6,327 bases of DNA from Clostridia bacterium (lineage in GTDB: Bacteria > Bacillota_A > Clostridia > Lachnospirales > Lachnospiraceae): positions 1 through 6,327 of the forward strand of contig JAAYYM010000027.1 in assembly GCA_012515365.1 (NCBI GenBank), in the 5' to 3' direction. How positions within the stretch are numbered: the first letter of the stretch is position 1; every line of letters begins with the position of its first letter. Shown in pieces: positions 1 to 5,855 of this stretch. The translations under genes were made by a program, and so were the position numbers. The notes under the pieces are model-generated. The model searched no databases. It was not told the origin of the DNA and was given only the letters and a program-made list of their open reading frames with translations.

Positions 1-1611
1 GTGCGTAAAAATCATTTGACTCATAAAAAAATATTGTTTATCTGTCGAGAAACATATTCTATGCCATTATGGTTTCTGGCAAAAGAGCTGTCAGAAGAGA
101 ATGAAGTGGCTGCTTTTTACATTATGTCAACCGAATGCAGTTATAATAAATGCTATTATAACCAGAATTCTTACTATAAGTTTAAAGAAGAGCTTCCAAA
201 TGTAAAGCTGTATGATGTAAGAGATATTTGCGATCAGTATACAGCAGGACTTAAGGCGGAAGGATCCCCTGTGGACATTCAGTATCTGGAAGAAATAGAG
301 AAAAAGTATACGCATTTTAAGAATTTGAATCTTCAGTTAATGAGTTCGCAGGAAAATACCAAGCATTATCATTTTCGTTATTATTGGTCCGTAACAAACT
401 ATGATGAAAATATGTATTGGCTGGAACTGAATTATAAAAAAATCCTTAAGATTTTTGACGAGTTTAAACCAGATATGATTTTGGATTTTGATAATGCAGA
501 GCTTCAACGCACGATCATCAATGAGATTGCTTATAAACAAGAAATTCCATATATTACGATTGAGTATTCAAAATTTGGTTTATATAAATATCCAACCTTT
601 CAGAATACGATCGGAATCGATCCATATGTAGAAAAAACCTATCAGAAAAATTTGAAAAAAACAAAAGAAGAGCTGCAGGAGATGTATGATTATATTAATC
701 ATTTCCGTAAAGAAAATTCAATCATGAATAAGGAATTTGCGGGAACAGTTACTTCACAGTATACCAGAAGCAGTCTGTTTTGGATTGCACGTGTGATGCG
801 CGGAAAGCTTCATTATTTCTGGAATATGGATATTACGAAGAAGAATTTAAAGCTGAAACGAACGAATAAAATTTTATATGCACCGAGTATGCCTTATATC
901 AGACATTATTTACAGACTGAACTACGTCGGCGAAAGTACATGGGCAAAAACAAATTATTTGAAAATCCTGTTGAGGGGGAAAACTATGTTTATATGCCGC
1001 TTCATCTGATTCCGGAGTCGACCGTGTTTGTAAAGGCATCTTATTATGTAGATGAATGTAATCTGATCGAACAGGTGTCGAAATCATTGCCTGTAGGCTG
1101 GAAGCTTTATGTGAAAGAACATCAGGCGATGCTTGGGGAACGAAGCATAGAGTTTTATAAAAAAGTGAAGGAGCTTCATAATGTACGCCTGGTACAGATC
1201 AATTACTATCATGATCCCAAACCATGGCTTGCAAATGCAAAAGGAGTTGTGACGATCGTAGGAACGGCAGCATTTGAGGCAGCACTGCTTGGCAAGAAAT
1301 CGATTCTGTTTGGTGATGTTCCATTTGCCATGGTAGATGGCATTATGCGGGCGAGAAGTTTTGAGGATCTGCCCGAGCTGATCAGGACATTTGGAGAGAT
1401 TGATAACGAACATTCCTGTGCAGCATATCTTGCAACCGTAAAGGAGATTGGTTTTGAATTAAATGTCTTTTATCTGATGGATCAGGCGGAAAAAATCTTA
1501 GCAGGGAAAGAAGCAAGAGATCCCAAATTTGATCATGAATTATCTGTCCTGAAAGATTTTTATAACACAGGCTATGAAGTATGGATGAAAGAGCATGGAA
1601 GGGAACAATAG
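1..1611 (+). CDS. Capsule/surface-polysaccharide glycosyltransferase-like protein (GT-B type); 5' end at window edge
   Basis: Probable cytoplasmic glycosyltransferase acting in assembly of a surface glycan; donor and acceptor are not known. The 536-residue reading looks like a GT-B protein of the capsule-synthesis type. A first Rossmann strand lies at about residues 10-16 (KILFICR). A 'KPDMILDFDN' stretch follows at 156-165 and 'IAYKQEIPYITIEYS' at 176-190. The C-terminal half carries 'MPLHLIPES' (332-340), 'VKEHQAMLGER' (371-381) and 'GTAAFEAALLGKKSILFGD' (421-439). These resemble the PE, HP and S/T-containing nucleotide-binding motifs of the KpsC/KpsS-like capsule proteins and bacterial sialyltransferases, but with EHQ instead of the usual HP. 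There is no signal peptide or membrane segment. The frame opens with GTG at base 1. That could be the true start, but upstream sequence is absent and the first in-frame ATG (base 61) would remove the first strand, so the gene may begin upstream. It lies 4 bases before a NeuB-type synthase, making it a candidate nonulosonate transferase by context only. Confidence 0.75.
   Translation: MRKNHLTHKKILFICRETYSMPLWFLAKELSEENEVAAFYIMSTECSYNKCYYNQNSYYKFKEELPNVKLYDVRDICDQYTAGLKAEGSPVDIQYLEEIEKKYTHFKNLNLQLMSSQENTKHYHFRYYWSVTNYDENMYWLELNYKKILKIFDEFKPDMILDFDNAELQRTIINEIAYKQEIPYITIEYSKFGLYKYPTFQNTIGIDPYVEKTYQKNLKKTKEELQEMYDYINHFRKENSIMNKEFAGTVTSQYTRSSLFWIARVMRGKLHYFWNMDITKKNLKLKRTNKILYAPSMPYIRHYLQTELRRRKYMGKNKLFENPVEGENYVYMPLHLIPESTVFVKASYYVDECNLIEQVSKSLPVGWKLYVKEHQAMLGERSIEFYKKVKELHNVRLVQINYYHDPKPWLANAKGVVTIVGTAAFEAALLGKKSILFGDVPFAMVDGIMRARSFEDLPELIRTFGEIDNEHSCAAYLATVKEIGFELNVFYLMDQAEKILAGKEARDPKFDHELSVLKDFYNTGYEVWMKEHGREQ
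1597..1603 (+). promoter_or_regulatory. Ribosome binding site for the NeuB-family gene
   Basis: The purine run GGAAGGG sits inside the last codons of the upstream gene, 12 bases before the ATG at 1616. It overlaps the alternative ATG at 1595 and so cannot serve that start. It therefore favours the start at 1616, although the spacing is longer than ideal. Coupling to translation of the upstream gene is likely. Confidence 0.55.
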
Positions 1612-1615
1612 AACA

Positions 1616-2689
1616 ATGATAAAAAGTACGATTTGTGAACGATTATCTGAAGGAAAATTTGTTTTGATCGCAGAAATAGGAGTCAATTATTATGACATTG
1701 CCGTAAAGGATGGGATTACACCTTTAGAAGCAGCAAAGAATATGATATTTGAGGCTAAGAATGCCGGTATCCATGCAGTAAAGTTTCAGACCTATAAAGC
1801 AGAAACGCTGGCAGCGAAGGCATCCCCGTCTTATTGGGATACCACAGAAGAAACGACAACATCACAATATGAATTGTTTAAAAAATTCGACTCATTTGGA
1901 TATACCCAGTATCAAGAATTAAAGGCGTATGCGGATGAGCAGCAGATCGAATTTCTGTCGACTGCTTTTGATTTTGAATCAGCAGATTATTTAGATGAGC
2001 TTATGAACGTGTATAAGATTTCTTCTTCTGATCTTTCCAATCTTCCGTTTATCGAATATCAGGCAAAAAAAAATAAACCAATTATTTTATCAGTAGGTGC
2101 ATCTGAGCTTGATGAAATCGAACGTGCTGTTAAGACGATTCGTAGCTGCAATCAACAGATGTTGGTCTTGATGCATTGTGTATTAGAATATCCAACGCCA
2201 TATCAGGATGCAAATCTAAATAAAATAGCCTCTTTAAAAAAGCAGTTTCCTGATCTTGTGATCGGGTACTCAGATCATACGAAACCGACAATGGATTGTG
2301 ATGTCGTTAAAGCAGCTTACTTATTGGGTGCAATGTGTGTAGAAAAGCATTTTACACTTGATAAAACCTTAAGTGGAAATGATCATTATCATGCAATGGA
2401 TCCGGAAGATGCAAGACGGATTATAAAGGGAATTGATTTTATTGACCAGATTTGCGGAGATGGTACCATTCAGTGTCTTGCTACTGAGCAGACTGCAAGG
2501 CAAAATGCAAGACGTTCTGTGGTGGCAGCAGTAGAAATTCCTAAAGGCACTGTTATCAGACGAGAAATGCTGACTTTCAAACGACCGGGCACAGGTATTT
2601 CACCAACACGACTTGATGAACTGATTGGAAAACAAGCAGTGGAATTGATTGCAGAAGATACAATTCTGATGGATGGGATGATCAAATAG
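1616..2689 (+). CDS. neuB: NeuB-family nonulosonic (sialic/legionaminic-type) acid synthase with SAF domain
   Basis: Cytoplasmic enzyme expected to condense phosphoenolpyruvate with a six-carbon 2-acetamido sugar (ManNAc or a 6-deoxy diamino analogue) to give a nine-carbon nonulosonic acid. The 357 residues hold a TIM-barrel synthase domain (about 14-280) and a C-terminal SAF/antifreeze-like domain (about 297-357, with 'FKRPGTGISP' at 321-330). Visible family motifs are 'IAEIGVN' (18-24), 'AVKFQTYKA' (54-62), 'FLSTAFDFES' (113-122), 'LMHCVLEYPTP' (185-195), 'GYSDHT' (217-222) and 'VEKHFTLD' (242-249). His221 and His245 match the two metal-binding histidines known in the family. KFQTY, HC..EYPTP and YSDHT look like Neu/Leg synthases rather than pseudaminic acid synthases. 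Oddities: the usual NHNG after 'GVN' is replaced by a longer YYDIA loop, and the usual Glu of the 'SGE' motif appears as Asp139 in 'KISSSD'. The start at 1616 is chosen over 1595 because 1595 would overlap the upstream gene by 17 bases and lacks a ribosome site. The exact substrate cannot be fixed from sequence. Confidence 0.93.
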   Translation: MIKSTICERLSEGKFVLIAEIGVNYYDIAVKDGITPLEAAKNMIFEAKNAGIHAVKFQTYKAETLAAKASPSYWDTTEETTTSQYELFKKFDSFGYTQYQELKAYADEQQIEFLSTAFDFESADYLDELMNVYKISSSDLSNLPFIEYQAKKNKPIILSVGASELDEIERAVKTIRSCNQQMLVLMHCVLEYPTPYQDANLNKIASLKKQFPDLVIGYSDHTKPTMDCDVVKAAYLLGAMCVEKHFTLDKTLSGNDHYHAMDPEDARRIIKGIDFIDQICGDGTIQCLATEQTARQNARRSVVAAVEIPKGTVIRREMLTFKRPGTGISPTRLDELIGKQAVELIAEDTILMDGMIK

Positions 2690-4123
2690 ATGAAAAATAA
2701 AGGTAACCGCGTTCTTGTATCAGGCGTATGGTATACGATATCCAGTATTGCAATACGCGGTGTAGCTATTATTACAACGCCGATTTATACCAGTATGCTT
2801 TCGACAAGTGATTACGGAACTGCCAACACATTTAATTCATGGATAGAGATTTTCAATATTTTCACCTGTCTTTGTGTTGTATACAGTATAGGACGGGCAA
2901 AAATTGATTTTAAGGATAAGTTTGATGAATATCTTTCGTCACTTCAGGGTCTTTCCAGCACCTTTGCAGCGGTGGTACTGCTTTTGGCATTTATGTTCAG
3001 AGAACAGCTTTCGGCATGGATGAAATATGAAGTACCATTGATCATTGTGTTGTTTGTATATCTGGTCATTTCACCGTCGGTAGAGTATGCACTTCAGAAA
3101 TACCGGTATGAGTATCGCTATAAAGAAAACATACTGATCTCATTGATCATCTGTATCGGAACGGTCGCCATGTCCATTATTTTGATGCTGGTATTTAAAG
3201 ATCAGAGATACATCGGAAAAATTATCGGAAGCATCATAACGACATTTTTGCTGGGGCTATGGTTCTATATACGGATTTTAAAGAGTGGAAAGACATTTTA
3301 TAAGAAAGAATATTGGGAGTATGCTTTAAAAATAGGTTTGCCAATGATCCCACATGCTTTGGCATTGGTTGTGCTTGCCCAGGTGGATCGCATCATGATA
3401 CGTGATATATGTGGAGAGGCTGAAGCCGGTTTGTATACATTTGGCTATGGATTTGCTACACTTTTATCGATTTTTACGAATGCAATCGGACAGGCATGGC
3501 TTCCATGGTTCAACGAGCAGCTCAATGAAGAGAAGCGGGAGAATATCAGGAAAAATCAAAAGAAGCTTGTCATACTGGGATGCTTTTTAACGATAGGATT
3601 TGTGTGTATTGCTCCAGAAGCTTTGATCATTTTATCCCCCAATGCAAAGGCATACTGGGTGGCTAAATGGGTTATTCCGCCTGTAGCGTTAGGAACTCTG
3701 GCACAGTATTTTTATACGAACTATGTCAATGTTGAATTGTTTTATAAAAAGACACCAATCATTGCAGTCAGCTCTATCGCAGCAGCAGTTGTTAACTATG
3801 TCTTGAACTATCTTGCAATTCCAAGATTTGGCTACATTTCAGCAGCATATACAACCTTGATCAGCTATCTGTTCTTATTACTGTTTCACTATATTACCAC
3901 TCGTTTTGTGATGAAGCAGAAGGTTTATGCAAACAGCTATATGTTTGTCATGATGGCGATCAGCTTTGTGATAGGGATGATTTTATGTAGCTTATATGAT
4001 GTGATTCTGTTAAGATATGTAGTTTCAGTGCTGATACTGATAACTTTTGCAATTATGAGAAGACATGATATAATGTACGGGATAGGTATTATTAAAAATA
4101 AAGTGAAACACATGAAACAGTAG
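2690..4123 (+). CDS. wzx: Wzx-type lipid-linked oligosaccharide flippase (MOP superfamily)
   Basis: Integral membrane protein expected to move an undecaprenyl-diphosphate-linked glycan from the cytoplasmic to the outer face of the membrane. Its 477 residues are typical of the family and contain about 12-14 hydrophobic spans by eye, roughly at 10-32, 47-67, 88-103, 115-133, 147-168, 177-196, 212-235, 247-270, 292-310, 325-345, 357-376, 381-405, 416-436 and 437-455. Family-like stretches include the N-terminal 'TTPIYTSMLSTSDYGTAN' (29-46), 'GLPMIPHALALVV' (216-228) followed by 'DRIMI' (233-237), and 'AGLYTFGYGFA' (246-256). The tail is basic (KNKVKHMKQ), consistent with a cytoplasmic end. The start codon follows directly on the TAG of the synthase (2687-2689). 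A weak purine run at 2671-2678 lies upstream, so translation is probably coupled. Lying between the synthase and the CMP-activating enzyme suggests that it exports the glycan carrying that sugar. Glycan specificity cannot be read from the sequence, and the symbol is a family label. Confidence 0.92.
   Translation: MKNKGNRVLVSGVWYTISSIAIRGVAIITTPIYTSMLSTSDYGTANTFNSWIEIFNIFTCLCVVYSIGRAKIDFKDKFDEYLSSLQGLSSTFAAVVLLLAFMFREQLSAWMKYEVPLIIVLFVYLVISPSVEYALQKYRYEYRYKENILISLIICIGTVAMSIILMLVFKDQRYIGKIIGSIITTFLLGLWFYIRILKSGKTFYKKEYWEYALKIGLPMIPHALALVVLAQVDRIMIRDICGEAEAGLYTFGYGFATLLSIFTNAIGQAWLPWFNEQLNEEKRENIRKNQKKLVILGCFLTIGFVCIAPEALIILSPNAKAYWVAKWVIPPVALGTLAQYFYTNYVNVELFYKKTPIIAVSSIAAAVVNYVLNYLAIPRFGYISAAYTTLISYLFLLLFHYITTRFVMKQKVYANSYMFVMMAISFVIGMILCSLYDVILLRYVVSVLILITFAIMRRHDIMYGIGIIKNKVKHMKQ
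4046..4074 (+). promoter_or_regulatory. Candidate sigma-A promoter with extended -10 inside the 3' end of the flippase gene
   Basis: A perfect extended -10 element, TGATATAAT, occupies 4066-4074. It is preceded by a 17-base spacer and a -35-like TTTGCA (4046-4051, 4 of 6 matches to TTGACA); with a 16-base spacer, TTGCAA (4047-4052) also gives 4 of 6. Transcription would begin near 4081, leaving a leader of about 78 bases before the ATG at 4159. It would give the cytidylyltransferase-hydrolase gene and the genes after it a second source of transcription. The region also encodes the flippase C-terminus, so chance occurrence in AT-rich DNA remains possible. Confidence 0.4.
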
Positions 4124-4146
4124 CACTGTTTGATCAAGAGGCTATG

Positions 4147-4152
4147 TGGAGG
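4147..4152 (+). promoter_or_regulatory. Ribosome binding site (TGGAGG) fixing the start at 4159
   Basis: TGGAGG lies 6 bases upstream of the ATG at 4159, a near-ideal match and spacing. An in-frame ATG at 4144 overlaps the approach to this site and has no good ribosome site of its own. The start at 4159 also gives a protein beginning MKTLIVIPARGGSK, the standard N-terminus of this enzyme family. Confidence 0.8.
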
Positions 4153-4158
4153 CAAACA

Positions 4159-5805
4159 ATGAAAACACTAATCGTGATTCCTGCCAGAGGCGGATCAAAA
4201 AGAATTCCAAGGAAAAATGTCCGTCTGATGTGTGGCCGCCCTTTGATTTGCTATGCAATAGAAAATGCAAGGGGTCTGCAGGATAAATTAGATTTAGATA
4301 TAGCAGTTTCGACAGATGATGAAGAACTAGGTGGAATAGTAGCAAAAATGGGCGTCACTGTCATAGCACGTCCAAAAGAACTTGCAACAGATCGGGTAAC
4401 ACTGGATCCTGTTATTAATCATGCTTTGCTCTATATGGAAGCGCAAAAGCAGGTTCGCTATGATATCGTAATCACTATGCAGGCAACTTCTCCTACATTA
4501 AAGGCTGAAACACTTGAAAAAGCAATTTTGTTTTTTGAGCAGTCGGAATTTGATACGATTCTCTCAGCCACCAATCAGCCGCATTTGTCATGGAAAGAAG
4601 TTGATGGTGTTATCACCAAAAACTATGAGAAGCGCCTGAATAGTCAGGAACTTCCAAAGAATTATGTGGAGACAGGTGGATTCTTTATCACAAAGAGATC
4701 TTGTGTCTCAGATGCCGGACGTATTGGTGAGAGAGTTAATATTTTTGAAATTCCGTCAGATGAGTCTGTAGATATTGATACTGAAGCAGACTGGATTGTA
4801 GCAGAAAGTATTTTGAAAAGAAAAAAAATCTTATTTCGGACTGTTGGAAAACAAAAGCTTGGCATGGGACATATTTATCGTTGCCTTACATTTGCCTATA
4901 AGCTTACAGGACATCAGTTTCTGTTTGTATTAGACGATCAAAGCGACATGGGTATTCAAAAAATAAAGGAATCTTATTTCCCATATAAAGTAGTAAAGGA
5001 TGATCAGGAATTTGAAGCATTGCTGGCGGATTATCAACCGGATATTGTTGTCAATGACATTTTAAATACAACCGAAGACTATATGAAAATGGTAACCAGA
5101 TATGCGGAACGGGTCGTTAACTTTGAAGATATCGGACCTGGCGCAAAATACGCAGATGCCGTTATCAATGCTTTGTATGAAAAGGGCGAAAAGCTTCACA
5201 ATGAATATTATGGTTCGAAATATTTTTGTATTCGCGATGAGTTCCTTGAGGAGATTCCGAAGGAATTTTCAGAGAGTGTACAAAAGATCATGATCATATT
5301 CGGCGGTGCGGATCCATCTGATTTAACAGGAAGACTTTACAAAATCAGCAAGGAGCTTCATCAGGCATATCCTTCTATTGAGTTTCATTTTATTTTAGGA
5401 TTTGCTTATGCGAATAAAGAACTGATACAAGATGATTCAAAGAATCAGATCTATGTACACACGGATGTAAAGAGAGTCAGTGCATACATGAACAAAATGG
5501 ACCTTGCCATTACTTCACAGGGAAGAACGGTATATGAACTGGCCAGCATGGGCGTACCGTCGATCGTACTGGCACAGAATAAACGTGAGGCGGAGCATGT
5601 GTTTGCAGGGATCCAGAATGGATTTATCAATTTGGGAATCGGTGTGGAACAGGACGACGCAACAGTGATCCAGACGGTTAAATGGCTGATTGACACGCCA
5701 AAAGTACGAAAAGAAATGAGAAAGCTGCAATTAGCAAAAGAATTCCATAAGGGACAGCAGCGGGTGATCAAGCTGATCCTTGGAGAAATAGAATCAAATC
5801 AGTAG
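4159..5805 (+). CDS. Bifunctional CMP-nonulosonate cytidylyltransferase (NeuA-type) / PseG-SpsG-type nucleotide-sugar hydrolase
   Basis: 548-residue cytoplasmic fusion. Residues 1 to about 220 are a NeuA/PseF-like cytidylyltransferase, which activates a nonulosonic acid with CTP. Motifs are 'IPARGGSKRIPRKN' (7-20, nucleotide loop), 'AVSTDDEEL' (49-57), 'MQATSP' (107-112), 'SQELPKNYVETGGFFI' (162-177) and 'SVDIDTEADW' (203-212, acidic metal site). Residues from about 223 to the end form a GT-B-like PseG/SpsG domain, a family known to hydrolyse a UDP-2,4-diacetamido-trideoxy-hexose to UDP and free sugar. It opens with 'KKILFRT' and then 'GMGHIYRC' (235-242), where His238 matches the catalytic His of PseG. 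It continues with 'FGGADPSDLTGR' (381-392) and 'TSQGRTVYELASMGVPSIV' (452-470), then 'AQNKREAEH' (472-480). The domains join with almost no linker at a basic KRKK stretch (220-223). The two activities flank the NeuB step in the pathway. The gene lies 35 bases after the flippase, possibly with its own promoter. Separate spsF and spsG genes in Bacillus subtilis are a useful comparison. The domain calls are strong; the sugar is unknown. Confidence 0.9.
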   Translation: MKTLIVIPARGGSKRIPRKNVRLMCGRPLICYAIENARGLQDKLDLDIAVSTDDEELGGIVAKMGVTVIARPKELATDRVTLDPVINHALLYMEAQKQVRYDIVITMQATSPTLKAETLEKAILFFEQSEFDTILSATNQPHLSWKEVDGVITKNYEKRLNSQELPKNYVETGGFFITKRSCVSDAGRIGERVNIFEIPSDESVDIDTEADWIVAESILKRKKILFRTVGKQKLGMGHIYRCLTFAYKLTGHQFLFVLDDQSDMGIQKIKESYFPYKVVKDDQEFEALLADYQPDIVVNDILNTTEDYMKMVTRYAERVVNFEDIGPGAKYADAVINALYEKGEKLHNEYYGSKYFCIRDEFLEEIPKEFSESVQKIMIIFGGADPSDLTGRLYKISKELHQAYPSIEFHFILGFAYANKELIQDDSKNQIYVHTDVKRVSAYMNKMDLAITSQGRTVYELASMGVPSIVLAQNKREAEHVFAGIQNGFINLGIGVEQDDATVIQTVKWLIDTPKVRKEMRKLQLAKEFHKGQQRVIKLILGEIESNQ

Positions 5806-5841
5806 TGGCAGATCTGGGGGGATTGAGTCAGCTATGATAGT

Positions 5842-5848
5842 AAGGGTG
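5842..5848 (+). promoter_or_regulatory. Ribosome binding site for the GT4-like gene
   Basis: AAGGGTG ends 7 bases before the ATG at 5856, a good spacing. It supports that start over the later in-frame ATGs at 5934 and 5937, which have no comparable purine-rich site upstream. Confidence 0.6.
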
Positions 5849-5855
5849 AAAGAAA

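Noticed and set aside
16..44. TTGACT with TATCTG 17 bases downstream at the left edge, promoter-like
   Set aside because: Only 3 of 6 matches in the -10 element, and it lies within the coding frame of the first gene.
142..147. TATAAT hexamer within the first gene
   Set aside because: The sequence at the proper -35 distance (ACATTA) has no resemblance to TTGACA and there is no TG extension. It is part of AT-rich coding sequence.
686..702. Inverted repeat ATGATTA-TAT-TAATCAT within the first gene
   Set aside because: It lies inside well-supported coding sequence, is fully AT-rich and short, and has no associated promoter or gap. Chance is the simplest explanation.
1595..1615. Earlier in-frame ATG for the NeuB-like gene
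   Set aside because: It would overlap the upstream gene by 17 bases, has no upstream ribosome site, and adds seven residues not part of any family motif. The start at 1616 is better supported.
4115..4131. Inverted repeat AAACAGT-AGC-ACTGTTT spanning the stop codon of the flippase gene
   Set aside because: The stem is only 7 bp, AT-rich, with a 3-base loop and no following T-tract, so it is not a terminator. A similar 7-bp/3-base repeat occurs inside gene 1 (686-702), and a few such repeats are expected by chance in 6.3 kb.
5451..5771. Open frames on the minus strand opposite the hydrolase half, and similar minus-strand frames elsewhere
   Set aside because: They are antisense to strongly supported coding regions, have no convincing ribosome sites, and encode no recognisable motifs. 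They are shadows of the real genes.
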